Shown: piece by piece, positions 41,805 through 50,760 of the stretch
How the letters are laid out: every line of letters starts with the position of its first letter
How positions within the stretch are numbered: position 1 is the first letter of the stretch
NCBI GenBank assembly: GCA_039930985.1
Contig: JBDTSV010000152.1
Location: 1 to 64,000 of the forward strand
DNA: 64,000 nt
Source of the DNA: CADEED01 sp039930985
GTDB taxonomy: Bacteria; Pseudomonadota; Gammaproteobacteria; Steroidobacterales; Steroidobacteraceae
Reading direction: 5' to 3'
Notes under the pieces: model-generated
Seen by the model: only the letters and a program-made list of their open reading frames with translations
Database searches by the model: none
What the model was told of the DNA's origin: nothing
Made by a program: the position numbers and the translations under genes

Positions 41805-42458
41805 TCACTCCCGCGCGAACTCGTCGATTTCATCGAGCGTCGCTTGCGCTCCGGCGATGGTGTAACCCACGTACATGCTGTCCAGGGCGGCGCCGAGTCG
41901 CGGGCTGCGTCGTGCCCAGAAATCGAAGAGACAGGACAGAGCCACGCCGACCACTCCACCTATTGCAGTGTAGATGACGGCCTTGGGCGCGACGCTCCAC
42001 AGGTTGACAGTGGTCGAGAGCTTCGCGCCAACCACCAGTAATGCCGGTGGGGCGAGCCAGACCGCGACCCAGGTCCATTTGAAGGAGCGGATTTCCCAGC
42101 GGCGTGCCAACGCGAGATAGCGCTGAATCGTAACCACCGGCGCGGCATAGTTGATCCGCGCGATGAGCAGCATTCGAACCGCGGCATCGATGATCAGGCC
42201 GATGCTCAGCGCGTGCAGAAACACGCCGCTGATCACGAGCGGCCACGAGCCGAGATTCGCGATCCAGAAGCGGGCGAAGAAGATCGTCAACGCGAGGCCG
42301 ATCACGATCTGCACGGGCTGCAGCAACAGCATCGGAACCAGCCGCAGCTTGGCGCGGCGGGTGCGCTTTTCGGTGAGCAGACGCAGATTGAGCGCGATGC
42401 TGCGGTCGAGCTTGCGGTCGATCTGCTGCCACTGCTGCTTGAAGTCATCGAGTTCCAT
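41805..42458 (-). CDS. Membrane protein paired with ECF sigma factor
   Basis: 217 residues. About 45 N-terminal cytoplasmic residues are followed by four hydrophobic segments (about 46-66, 73-92, 129-149, 157-176). It overlaps the sigma gene by 14 bases, so it is cotranslated. By position it is a candidate anti-sigma factor, although the usual zinc anti-sigma HxxxCxxC motif is missing. The N-terminal DDFKQQWQQIDRKLDRS segment could be the sigma-binding part. Confidence 0.7.
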   Translation of the reverse strand: MELDDFKQQWQQIDRKLDRSIALNLRLLTEKRTRRAKLRLVPMLLLQPVQIVIGLALTIFFARFWIANLGSWPLVISGVFLHALSIGLIIDAAVRMLLIARINYAAPVVTIQRYLALARRWEIRSFKWTWVAVWLAPPALLVVGAKLSTTVNLWSVAPKAVIYTAIGGVVGVALSCLFDFWARRSPRLGAALDSMYVGYTIAGAQATLDEIDEFARE

Positions 42459-42972
42459 GGGTTTCTCCGCAGCGCCGCACGCGCTCCTTGAGCCGGTTGA
42501 TCTTGGTGGTTACGTTGGTTTCGGTGATGCCGAGAATCTCGGCGATTTCCCGTGTGGAGTGTTCGTCCAGGTAGAGCAGAAGCAGTGCCCGGTTCAGCGC
42601 GTCGAGCTGTGCGATGAACTCGCCTAAAATGCGCGGAGCTTCGTCGGCGCCCGCTTCGGGCGCGAGTGGATCGGCCGCCTCGTGCATCTCGAGCTCGAGC
42701 GGCACCGTGCGGCGTTCACGCGCCGCGTTGCTGCGCAAATGGGAAATCCCCACGTTGAGCGCGATGCGATATAGCCAGGTGGAAAACGGTCGCGACGCGT
42801 CGTAGGCGGGAAAGGCGCGCCACAGCTGTGCCGCGATCTCCTGCGCCAGGTCCTCGCGGTCTGCGGCGCGCGCATACGTATTGGCAACCCTGAATACCAT
42901 GCGTCGGTGTTGCTCGAGCAGCGCGGCGAACTGCTGCCGCGAGGCGTCGGATATGGCGGTCGTGGCATTCAT
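42445..42972 (-). CDS. ECF-type RNA polymerase sigma factor
   Basis: 175 residues from the ATG complementary to 42970-42972. A GTG 14 codons upstream is the alternative, but it runs into the promoter space of the next gene. Sigma region 2 (AADREDLAQEIAAQLWRAFPAYDASRPFSTWLYRIALN, shown in part) and region 4 (STREIAEILGITETNVTTKI) are complete. Probably works with the overlapping membrane protein. Confidence 0.9.
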   Translation of the reverse strand: MNATTAISDASRQQFAALLEQHRRMVFRVANTYARAADREDLAQEIAAQLWRAFPAYDASRPFSTWLYRIALNVGISHLRSNAARERRTVPLELEMHEAADPLAPEAGADEAPRILGEFIAQLDALNRALLLLYLDEHSTREIAEILGITETNVTTKINRLKERVRRCGETHGTR

Positions 42973-43033
42973 GGCTGTCAACACTATGATTCGCCACAGG
43001 CTGCGATTTGTCACAGCCCGAGGCGTCTGTTAC

Positions 43034-43258
43034 ATGAGAATCCTGCGACTTAAAGTAAAGCCGGGCTCGCGCGTGGAAGAACTGGTGGAAATGCCGGACG
43101 GAAGCTGGCGGGCGAGCGTCAAGGCGCCGCCGGTGGATGGGAAGGCGAACGCGGCGGTCGTGGCGCTGGTGGCCAGACATTTCGGGTTGCGCAAAACCCA
43201 GGTGCGCATCAAGAGCGGCGCCTCGGGTCGCCAGAAGCTGGTGCAATTGGAGGACTAA
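43034..43258 (+). CDS. DUF167 (UPF0235/YggU) family protein
   Basis: 74 residues from ATG 43034. Conserved core: LRLKVKPGSRVE, then VKAPPVDGKANAAVVALVARHF and IKSGASGRQKLV. A small soluble alpha/beta protein found in nearly all bacterial groups; function unclear. Five bases later the GST gene starts, whose ribosome site GGAGG lies at the end of this gene, so they form one unit. Confidence 0.9.
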   Translation: MRILRLKVKPGSRVEELVEMPDGSWRASVKAPPVDGKANAAVVALVARHFGLRKTQVRIKSGASGRQKLVQLED

Positions 43259-43263
43259 CAAGA

Positions 43264-43971
43264 ATGATCACCCTGTACACATTCGGCCCGTTTTTCGGCA
43301 CACCCGACGCGAGCCCCTTCGTGATGAAGGCGCAGATGCTGCTCAAGCTCGCGAAGCTCGAATACCAGGAAAGCAATCGAGGGTTTCTGCGCGCGCCCAA
43401 GGGCAAGCTGCCCTACATCGACGACAGTGGCACCATCGTCGCGGATTCCACGCTAATCCGCCTGTACCTCGAGCAGAAGTATTCCGTCGACTTCGACCGT
43501 GGACTATCTACACGGGATCGGGGTGTGGCCTGGGCCATGGACAAGATGCTCGAGGACCACCTGTACTGGGTGATGGTGTACTGGCGCTGGATGAACGATG
43601 CGAACTTCGAGAAAGGTCCGGCCAACTTCTTCAAACGGGCGCCGGCCATCATCCGGCCGCTGGTCAAGTGGAGAGTGCGCGCCAAGGTGCGTGGCTATCT
43701 GCATGGACATGGCATCGGCCGGCACAGCGAGGCCGAGATGACGCTCATGGCCGACCGCGCCTTCGAGGCGCTGTCGCGCGTTCTCGGCGATGGTCCCTAT
43801 CTCATGGGCGGCGAGGCGTGCGGCGCCGATGCGACCGCGTTCGCGTTCATTGCCGGCGCGCTGTCGCCGGTGTTCGAATCGCCGGCGCACGCCAAGGCAC
43901 GCAGTCTGCCGAACCTGATCGCGTACCGCGATCGCATGCTGGCGCAGTTCTATCCCGGTTTCGGAAAATAA
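43264..43971 (+). CDS. Glutathione S-transferase family protein
   Basis: 235 residues. The N-terminal thioredoxin-like domain is ITLYTFGPFFGTPDASPFVMKAQ, with the family's PYIDDSGTIVADST motif that holds glutathione. The C-terminal helical domain (about 90-230) is long, as in the failed-axon-connections/Tom37-like GST group. Exact substrate unknown. A repeat starts directly after its TAA. Confidence 0.85.
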   Translation: MITLYTFGPFFGTPDASPFVMKAQMLLKLAKLEYQESNRGFLRAPKGKLPYIDDSGTIVADSTLIRLYLEQKYSVDFDRGLSTRDRGVAWAMDKMLEDHLYWVMVYWRWMNDANFEKGPANFFKRAPAIIRPLVKWRVRAKVRGYLHGHGIGRHSEAEMTLMADRAFEALSRVLGDGPYLMGGEACGADATAFAFIAGALSPVFESPAHAKARSLPNLIAYRDRMLAQFYPGFGK

Positions 43972-44013
43972 TGGGGACACTCCCCATTTCCTGGCAAATT
44001 GGGCCGCACCTCG
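43972..44013 (+). repeat. GGGGACACTCC-family repeat
   Basis: Directly after TAA 43969-43971: TGGGGACACTCCCCATTTCC, then TGGCAAATTGGGCCGCACCTC. Contains the hairpin TGGGGA-CAC-TCCCCA. It lies 16 bases before the next start codon. Confidence 0.8.
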
Positions 44014-44028
44014 ACACAAGGACTGTTC

Positions 44029-45084
44029 ATGAAGTTCGTTCGAAAATCTGCGACCTTCCTGCTGGCGTTCCAGCTTTCCACTGCGGCCTTCGCCGACGGC
44101 GTCGCGCCGGAGACGCGCGCAGCGTATCTGCGGGTCATCGACCGGCCAATCGTCGCGCTCAAGCCCGAGCTGGCGCCGATGCCTTCGGTCGAGGGCCTGA
44201 GGAAATATCACCTGTGGTTTTCGTCGGAAGCGACCGAGCGAGTTCCGGGCTATCTAGTGCTGCCGGACGCGGCGAAATTCAAGGCGCCGCGGCCCGTGGT
44301 CATCGCGCTGCATGGCACCGGCGGTAACAAGGATGGCGGGCAGATTGCCGCCATCGTGCTGAAGGCGGCGCAGGCTGGATTCATTGCAGTCGCGATCGAT
44401 GGCCGGTATCACGGTGAGCGCACGAAGGCGCGCCCGGCCGGCGCCGTCGGTGAATACGACGAGGCAATGGCGCGGGCTTTCGAAAGCGGCAAGGAACATC
44501 CGTTCTACTACGACACCACCTGGGACGTGATGCGGCTGGTCGACTATCTCGGCACGCGCAAGGACGTCGACGCGGCGCGCATCGGCCTCACCGGAATCTC
44601 CAAGGGTGGAATCGAAACGTATCTCGCGAGCGCCGCCGATCCGCGCATTGCCGCCGCCGTGTCTTACATCGGCGTGCAGAGCTTCAAGTGGGAGCTCGAC
44701 AATGGCCAGTGGCACGCGCGCATCCACACCATCCAGGATGGCTTTGAGTCGGCAGCCAAGGCTTCCGGCAAGTCGGTGGAGAGCGCGGAGTTCCTGCGCC
44801 AGTTCTATGCGCGCGTCGCGCCTGGCATCGACGGGCAGTTCGACGGTCCGGCCATGCTCATGGCCATCGCGCCGCGTCCCTTGTTAGTGGTGAACGGCGA
44901 TTCGGACGCGAACACACCCATCGCCGGCGTCCGACTCGCAGTCGCAGCCGCCAGGCCGCTCTACGATGCAGTCAATGCGGCGGATCGCCTTGAGTTCGTG
45001 GTGCAGAAGGACACGCCGCATCGCGTGAATCCCGAGAGCATCGACGCCGGCATCGCCTGGTTCGTCCGGTGGCTCAAACCGTAA
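44029..45084 (+). CDS. Secreted alpha/beta hydrolase
   Basis: 351 residues from ATG 44029 with AAGGA upstream and a signal peptide ending AFA near residue 20. The nucleophile Ser is in GISKGG; the oxyanion region is ALHGTGGNK; the Asp is in VNGDSDANTP and the His near KDTPHRVN. It is close to prolyl-oligopeptidase/acetyl-esterase-type hydrolases. Both ends carry copies of the same palindromic repeat family (43972 and 45085). Confidence 0.85.
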   Translation: MKFVRKSATFLLAFQLSTAAFADGVAPETRAAYLRVIDRPIVALKPELAPMPSVEGLRKYHLWFSSEATERVPGYLVLPDAAKFKAPRPVVIALHGTGGNKDGGQIAAIVLKAAQAGFIAVAIDGRYHGERTKARPAGAVGEYDEAMARAFESGKEHPFYYDTTWDVMRLVDYLGTRKDVDAARIGLTGISKGGIETYLASAADPRIAAAVSYIGVQSFKWELDNGQWHARIHTIQDGFESAAKASGKSVESAEFLRQFYARVAPGIDGQFDGPAMLMAIAPRPLLVVNGDSDANTPIAGVRLAVAAARPLYDAVNAADRLEFVVQKDTPHRVNPESIDAGIAWFVRWLKP

Positions 45085-45106
45085 TGGGGAGTGTCCCCAT
45101 TTTCCC
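45085..45106 (+). repeat. Short GGGGACACTCC-family copy
   Basis: TAA 45082-45084 is followed by TGGGGAGTGTCCCCATTTTC, the hairpin core of the repeat in a form that is nearly its own inverse. It fills the gap between two convergent stops. Confidence 0.65.
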
Positions 45107-46240
45107 CTAACGCGCGAAGACCACCGCCATCGGCTTCACGATCACCAGGGGCGCGCCCTTCTCGGCGAGCTCGCCGGTCTTGGCATCCACGCTGAACACC
45201 GCGAGGCCACCGGCATCCTGGTTGCTGACGATCAGCCACTTGTTCGACGGGTCGAATGTGAAGTAGCGCGGCACCTTGCCGCCCGAGGGCACGCGCTGCC
45301 TGAACGCGAGCTCGCCGGTCTTCTGGTCGATGGCATACACCACGATGCTGTCCTCGCCGCGGTTCGATGCGTACAGGAATTTTCCATTCGCATGCACGGC
45401 GATCTCCGCCGCGGTGCTCGGGTTCGTGAAGCCTTCCGCCAGCGTCTTGACCGATTGGAACTGCGTGAGCACGCCGTGGGTCGAATCCCAATTGAACGCC
45501 ATCACTTCGTTGGCGAGCTCGGCAATGCCATACACCCACTTGCCGCTCGGGTGGAACACGAGGTGCCGCGGGCCCATGCCGCCGGTTACCTTGACCGCCG
45601 GCGGATCGTTCGGCGAGAGCTTGCCGGTGCGCGCGTCGAATTTGTAGACCACCACCTGGTCCATGCCGAGGTCCGCCACCAGTCCAAACTTGTTAGTCGG
45701 GTCGGTCCGGAACCAGTGCGCGTACGGCTTGGTCTGGCGCAGCGGATGCACACTCGAGCCAGTGTGCTGCACGAACGCGGTCTGCTGATCGAGCGCGCCG
45801 TCCTTGGTGAGCGAGTAGATCTCGACGTAGCCGCCGCCGTAGTTGGCGTCGAGCACGTAGCGACCACTGCGATCGACGCTTACGTAGCTAGGGCCGCGGC
45901 CCTTCGATTCCTTGAAGTTGAGCAGGCGCAGCGCGCCGGTTTTCTTGTTCTCCACCGCGAATGCGCTGACGCCGCCGGGCGTGCCGCTGTTGCACATGTA
46001 CAGGTGTCTGGCGTCGGCCGACATCGTGAAATGCGCTGGATCGCGCGTCTCGATGATCATCCTCGGCTCCGACAACGTGCCGGTCGCGGAGTCGAACTCC
46101 GCCGAGGTGATGCCCATCTGGTCGGGATTCTGGGTGGCGATGTAGAGCAGCGTGGTGTTAGCCATGGCGATGTTGCTCGCGCAGACGAGGGAGAGGGTCA
46201 GGAGCGGGATGGCGGCGAACCGCAGCAGCGCAGTTTTCAT
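45107..46240 (-). CDS. Secreted lactonase-type beta-propeller protein
   Basis: 377 residues from the ATG complementary to 46238-46240, with AAGGAAG upstream and a signal peptide ending AMA near residue 28. Repeats such as SYVSVDRSGRYVLDANYGGG, RHLVFHPSGKWVYGIAEL and RYFTFDPSNKWLIVSNQD mark the seven-bladed 6-phosphogluconolactonase-like (PF10282) propeller. As it is exported, the substrate is probably not 6-phosphogluconolactone. Confidence 0.88.
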   Translation of the reverse strand: MKTALLRFAAIPLLTLSLVCASNIAMANTTLLYIATQNPDQMGITSAEFDSATGTLSEPRMIIETRDPAHFTMSADARHLYMCNSGTPGGVSAFAVENKKTGALRLLNFKESKGRGPSYVSVDRSGRYVLDANYGGGYVEIYSLTKDGALDQQTAFVQHTGSSVHPLRQTKPYAHWFRTDPTNKFGLVADLGMDQVVVYKFDARTGKLSPNDPPAVKVTGGMGPRHLVFHPSGKWVYGIAELANEVMAFNWDSTHGVLTQFQSVKTLAEGFTNPSTAAEIAVHANGKFLYASNRGEDSIVVYAIDQKTGELAFRQRVPSGGKVPRYFTFDPSNKWLIVSNQDAGGLAVFSVDAKTGELAEKGAPLVIVKPMAVVFAR

Positions 46241-46370
46241 TTGCAAACTTCCTTGTGCGAGGGCAAGCATGCCACATAAGACGCGCCCCGCGGTCGCAAA
46301 AACCGATACCTGGAGTCCGGCGGCGCGAAGTCGCGGGAGGGTTGTGAGGCGCGGCTATACTGCGCCACGC

Positions 46371-47384
46371 ATGCAGCCCAAGTTGAAACGCGGCGAGCTC
46401 GACGGACTGGCCGAATTCTATTCGCTGGATAGCCGCCGAACCGAGACCATGCTCGAGCTTGCCGAGGCCCGGCCTTCGCGTGCGGAAGCCATCCACTTCT
46501 TCGCCAACTGCCTGCGCATCGGCGGTGTGTTGTCGCTCGCTTCGGCGCTGGTGTTCTTCGTGGCCGCCAACTGGGGCCGGTTCGCAGTGGTTGGCCGCTT
46601 CGCGCTGGTGGAAATCGCGCTGGTCGGCTGCACGGCCGTCGCATTCGCCAGGCCGCCGCCGGAATTCATCGGCCGCGGCGCCAGCTTCCTCGCCTTCATC
46701 ACCACCGGCGCGCTGCTTGCGCTCTTCGGCCAGACCTATCAAACCGGCGCGGATGTCTACGAGTTGTTCCTGATGTGGGCCTTGTTAGGTCTGCCGCTCG
46801 TGGTCGTCGCCCAGTGGAGCGTGGCGAGCGCGGCCTGGATCCTGGTGTTGAATACCGCGCTGGCCTTGTTCTGCGGCGCGCACCCCACGGGTGGATTGCT
46901 CTGGGCCGCCATCGAAAGCCGGCACTTGCGGCCGGCGCTGCTCATCATCTCCGCGGGAATGATCAATCTCGCGTTGTGGTTCGCGCTCGAGGTGCGGCCG
47001 ATCGGCGCCGCGCCGGACTGGGTTCGACGGTTCATCCTCTCGTGCGCCTTCGGCTTCGGAACCTGGGGTGGAGTGCTGGCCGTGGCCGGTGGCAGCCCGG
47101 GATATGGCGAGTCCCAATTCGATGCGGCCTCGGTATTCCTCCTGGCGATCGCGATGGCCTGGGTGGGGTCGTACACAGTTCGCCGCCGCACCGACGTCTA
47201 TCCACTCGCGGTGGTCATGGGCACTTTCATCATCGTCAGCCTCGTCTGGCTGGGCCGCGCGGTCGAGTTCCGCGACGAGGGCACGTTCCTGCTGCTGGCG
47301 CTGTGGCTCGTCGGCACTTCAACGGCCGCGGGTGCAATCCTGACTTCGCTCACGCGCCGCTGGCGCAAAGCGGCGGACCCGTGA
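46371..47384 (+). CDS. DUF2157 membrane protein
   Basis: 337 residues from ATG 46371. A cytoplasmic N-terminus with ELDGLAEFYSLDSRRTETMLELAEARPS (shown in part) and then at least nine membrane segments, the arrangement of DUF2157. It is followed by DUF4401 (4-base GTGA overlap) and GDYXXLXY, a trio conserved in several phyla. Function unknown. Confidence 0.85.
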   Translation: MQPKLKRGELDGLAEFYSLDSRRTETMLELAEARPSRAEAIHFFANCLRIGGVLSLASALVFFVAANWGRFAVVGRFALVEIALVGCTAVAFARPPPEFIGRGASFLAFITTGALLALFGQTYQTGADVYELFLMWALLGLPLVVVAQWSVASAAWILVLNTALALFCGAHPTGGLLWAAIESRHLRPALLIISAGMINLALWFALEVRPIGAAPDWVRRFILSCAFGFGTWGGVLAVAGGSPGYGESQFDAASVFLLAIAMAWVGSYTVRRRTDVYPLAVVMGTFIIVSLVWLGRAVEFRDEGTFLLLALWLVGTSTAAGAILTSLTRRWRKAADP

Positions 47385-48379
47385 GCTCCGCCACATTCTT
47401 CGAATTCATCGCGCAGCTGCGCGCCCGTGGTGTGATTCCCGACCAGGCTCCGCCTGCAGACGCCGTGGAGCGCCCGTGGTTCGTCGCGCTGCTGCAGGGC
47501 GCCGCCGGCTGGCTCGCGGGAATATTCGTGCTGGTATTCATCGGGCTCGCCTTTCGGGTCGAGTCCACCGGCGCCATCTTCACGCTCGGCAGCTTCTTGC
47601 TGGTGAGCGCATGGGCGATGTATCGCGCCGACAGCACGGCGGTGTTCCTCGATCAGCTTGCGCTCGCCATCTCGATCGCCGGGCAATTCGCGGTCGGCTG
47701 GGGGATCCTCAAGAACTACCAGTCGACCCTGCCCGCCGCCGCCACCATGCTCGCCCTGCAGGTGCTCGTGCTCATCGTCATGCCTAACAAGACCGCGCGC
47801 ACACTGGCCGCGGTGTTCGCGACCGTCGCCTGGGTGTTCACGATCCGTCTCCTGCTGCAGCCCCTGTCCGGCGAGCAGTTTCTCTTCGGCGAAGGACATC
47901 AAGCGGCAGCGCCGCTGCTCGGTGCGTGGACGGTTCCGATCACCTGGCTGGTTACCTGGGTGCCGTTGCTGGCGTTCACCGCCTGGCTCATCCGCAACGA
48001 AACCTATTGGATGTCGAGCGGCCTGCGTGCCTACGCGCGTCCGCTTCTCATCGGACTGCTGCTGGGCCTGCAGTTGGGTAGCGCCGACGCCATGCCCATC
48101 GACATCTTTTCTCTGCGCCTCGAGCACGGCGGAATGCCGTTTTCGTGGTGGGCGCTGTTTCCATTGCTGTCCGTCGCGCTGGCCATGGCCTCGGCTTACG
48201 GCGCGTTCCTGGTCCGCAGCAACGCATTGTTAGGCTCGGCGGTGCTGGCCGCGTTGCTGCACATGGCGCGGTTCTACTATCTGTATGGCACCACGCTCAT
48301 GTGGAAGTCGCTCATCATGGCGCTGGCCGGTGCGGCGTTGCTCCTGGCCGGAGTCACCTTGCGGAAGCGCGAACAATGA
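47381..48379 (+). CDS. DUF4401 membrane protein
   Basis: 332 residues from GTG 47381, overlapping the previous stop. About ten membrane segments. The longer open frame starting at 46775 lies over the DUF2157 gene and was not used. Second gene of the DUF2157-DUF4401-GDYXXLXY operon. Confidence 0.85.
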   Translation: MSSATFFEFIAQLRARGVIPDQAPPADAVERPWFVALLQGAAGWLAGIFVLVFIGLAFRVESTGAIFTLGSFLLVSAWAMYRADSTAVFLDQLALAISIAGQFAVGWGILKNYQSTLPAAATMLALQVLVLIVMPNKTARTLAAVFATVAWVFTIRLLLQPLSGEQFLFGEGHQAAAPLLGAWTVPITWLVTWVPLLAFTAWLIRNETYWMSSGLRAYARPLLIGLLLGLQLGSADAMPIDIFSLRLEHGGMPFSWWALFPLLSVALAMASAYGAFLVRSNALLGSAVLAALLHMARFYYLYGTTLMWKSLIMALAGAALLLAGVTLRKREQ

Positions 48380-48864
48380 GCAGCTTGCTCGTGCGCAAAC
48401 TGTTGATTGCCGTCGTCGTGCTGGTGCTCGGCGCGGTCAACTGGTCCATCTTCGCGAAGGAACGCATCAAGACCAACGGCGAGCGCATATTCCTCGCGCT
48501 CGCACCAATCGACCCGCGTTCGCTCATGCAGGGTGATTACATGGCGCTGCGCTTCGATCTCGCCAGCCACATCGCCGCCGGCGAGAGCGGTAGAGCGCCA
48601 TTGCTGGTGGATTCACGCGGTATCGCGACATTCTCCTTTGACCCAAACGCAACCGGCCTGCGCATCCGCTATCGCGTACGCAATGGCCAGGTCTGGCTCG
48701 GCACCAACGCGTACTTTTTCGAAGAGGGCAGCGCCGAGCGCTATGCGGGCGCGCGCTATGGTGAGTTCCGCATCGATCGCGACAGCGGCGAGGCGGTATT
48801 GGTCGGCCTCGCCGACAAAGACCTCAGGAAAATGGGGGCTCCGCTCCCGAATTCTTCCGACTAG
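48376..48864 (+). CDS. GDYXXLXY-motif protein
   Basis: 162 residues from ATG 48376 (overlaps the previous stop by 4 bases). One N-terminal membrane segment (about 9-25), then a periplasmic domain with QGDYMALRFDL, the motif that names this family, and LVGLADKDLR near the end. Last gene of the trio; the three probably form one inner-membrane complex of unknown role. Confidence 0.88.
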   Translation: MSSLLVRKLLIAVVVLVLGAVNWSIFAKERIKTNGERIFLALAPIDPRSLMQGDYMALRFDLASHIAAGESGRAPLLVDSRGIATFSFDPNATGLRIRYRVRNGQVWLGTNAYFFEEGSAERYAGARYGEFRIDRDSGEAVLVGLADKDLRKMGAPLPNSSD

Positions 48865-48979
48865 GATTTGCCGGAAAGGTCTACCCCCGGTCCATGGGTT
48901 TGGACCTGCACGTATTCGTGGCACTCTGGAAACGTCGCCGAGTCTTGCCGGCAAAGTGTACGAAGACCCTGAGCCTCAC

Positions 48980-50086
48980 ATGAACAAAAGCCCTATCGGT
49001 CTCGCCCTGTTGTTTCTTGCCGTGGCGATTCCGTCGCACGCGCAGAGTCCGGCATGGAGCGGCTCGGCGCGCTGCGATGTGACGATCACCGGCCCCGGCT
49101 ACACGGATCGACAGACGCACGCCTGGCAAACCAGTGCAGGCGCGCCGACCGCGCGCGGTGCTTTCACGATTTACCCGGGCACGTGGGGCGTATCAGGCGG
49201 CGGTTCGTTGGAACGCACGACCGGCGATCAGACGCTTCGCGTGCAGTGGACGCGTAGCGTCGCGGGAATGAATGGCCCGATCTCGGTGGTGATGCGCGCC
49301 TCGGACGGCGTGGTGCTCATTCAGCCGGATCACGCCCAGCTTCGCGGCCGCGGTGCGGTCAGCGGCACGCAGGAAGTCCTGCGCGGCGGGCGAGTCATCT
49401 CGAGCAGCCCGATCGCCGCCGAGGCATTCGAATACACGTTCCCTTCGATCAAAGGGACTTCCGCGAGCACGCACCTGGCCGGGCAGACCTCGGACACGCC
49501 GAAGGGCAGCTTCGGATTCATGCAGCCGGGGGACTCGAGAGTGCAGGTCAACTGCGCCTGGGATTTCCGCCGTGCCGACTTCACCGGGGGCTCGCCGCCC
49601 AACCCGGCAACCTTGCCGACGTCACCGGTGGAAACTGGCAGCGCGACGCCACCGACAACACCAACGTCCCCGGTATCGACTGCTCCGGTGACACCGACAG
49701 GAAGCGGCAACGCTCCCGTGCAAATTCCATCGACGTTGCCGGCATCTTCGAATTGCGAGACGCAGCTTGCCGAATCACAGGCTGCTTACGATCTGCAGGA
49801 AGCCGCGAACGAGCGACAGTTCAACCAACTACTGGCGGCGAAGGCCACTGAGCGCGCGGCGCTGGTGGCCGAACGGGTCGAGCTTCGGACTACGTTGACG
49901 GCTGAAGGCAACTATCACCCCACGGGCAATCCGTTTGCCCAGATCGACGCGCAGATTGCGAAAGTTGACTCTGAGCGCGCTGCGCTGGAAAAACAGAAAA
50001 TCCAGGCCATTGCTGCTGTCAGGCGCGGCGCAGCCCGTGCTGCCAGCGACATCCGGCTTGCATGTGCCGGCGGCGGCCCCAAATGA
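48980..50086 (+). CDS. Secreted protein with beta domain, Thr/Pro linker and coiled coil
   Basis: 368 residues from ATG 48980, signal peptide ending SHA near residue 21. Residues 25-195 form an all-beta looking domain, 200-245 is a Thr/Pro/Ser linker (PPTTPTSPVSTAPVTPTG), and 255-360 is a predicted coiled coil. No known family. The tail overlaps nothing, but the stop lies 2 bases from the convergent toxin gene stop. Confidence 0.68.
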   Translation: MNKSPIGLALLFLAVAIPSHAQSPAWSGSARCDVTITGPGYTDRQTHAWQTSAGAPTARGAFTIYPGTWGVSGGGSLERTTGDQTLRVQWTRSVAGMNGPISVVMRASDGVVLIQPDHAQLRGRGAVSGTQEVLRGGRVISSSPIAAEAFEYTFPSIKGTSASTHLAGQTSDTPKGSFGFMQPGDSRVQVNCAWDFRRADFTGGSPPNPATLPTSPVETGSATPPTTPTSPVSTAPVTPTGSGNAPVQIPSTLPASSNCETQLAESQAAYDLQEAANERQFNQLLAAKATERAALVAERVELRTTLTAEGNYHPTGNPFAQIDAQIAKVDSERAALEKQKIQAIAAVRRGAARAASDIRLACAGGGPK

Positions 50087-50088
50087 TT

Positions 50089-50352
50089 TCAAGGTAGATA
50101 GCCGATCTCGCGTTGGTGACGCAGCGCCAGCACGCGCACTTCATCCTTCAGCAAGACAAATCGATACAGCGCGACATAGCCCGTGGCGCCGAACGAGATC
50201 ACCAGCTCGCGCAGATCGCCTTCGACGCGCCGGCCAACGAGCGGATGGGCGGCGAGATTTTCGACCGCGGACCGAATGCCGGCGGCGTTGCCAGCGAGGT
50301 GCGCGCGCTCGACGTCATCGAGCGCGGACGCTGCGTAGACTATTTGCGCCAC
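50089..50352 (-). CDS. RelE/ParE-type toxin
   Basis: 87 residues from GTG complementary to 50350-50352. ParE fold: AQIVYAASALDDVERA, AVENLAAHPLVGRRV, LRELVISFGATGYVALYRFV and a final VLALRHQREIGY. ParE toxins act on DNA gyrase; RelE relatives cleave mRNA. The GTG lies inside the end of the upstream antitoxin gene (13-base overlap), which suits coupled expression. A longer start at 50400 is possible but less likely. Confidence 0.8.
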   Translation of the reverse strand: MAQIVYAASALDDVERAHLAGNAAGIRSAVENLAAHPLVGRRVEGDLRELVISFGATGYVALYRFVLLKDEVRVLALRHQREIGYLP

Positions 50353-50621
50353 GGCTTCGGCCGTTGATCGCCGCTGCCTTTTGCGAGGCGCGCCATCCAC
50401 GCATGGACATCTTCCGCGCGGTACACCTCGCCGAGGCGATCGACGTCCTGGTCAGCGGCGATCGCCTGTTTCACCAAAGCGCGGATCTGTTCTTCGTAGG
50501 TGGTATGTCTTTCGACCGCTTCGAGAATGATGCTGTGCACGGAACGATCAGTGTCTTTTGCAATCGAACTCAGGCGGGCGCGCAGTTTTGGCGGCAGACG
50601 AATCGTAGTGGTATCCGACAT
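50340..50621 (-). CDS. Ribbon-helix-helix (CopG/ParD-like) antitoxin
   Basis: 93 residues. N-terminal TTTIRLPPKLRARLSSIAKDTDRSVHSIILEAVERH is a ribbon-helix-helix DNA-binding domain (shown in part), followed by a helical toxin-binding tail. Located before the ParE-like toxin, as usual, so it probably represses the operon and blocks the toxin. Confidence 0.85.
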   Translation of the reverse strand: MSDTTTIRLPPKLRARLSSIAKDTDRSVHSIILEAVERHTTYEEQIRALVKQAIAADQDVDRLGEVYRAEDVHAWMARLAKGSGDQRPKPWRK

Positions 50622-50760
50622 AGGGGCGGGAACCTAACATGGGTTTCGGCGTGCAACCACAACGCCCTGACGCGCGTCTACGTGGGGGAAGACCCGGATT
50701 TCCGCTCCTGTATGTAGAATGCCGGCCAGACCTCCCGGCTCTCACCGCCCGAGAAAAACC

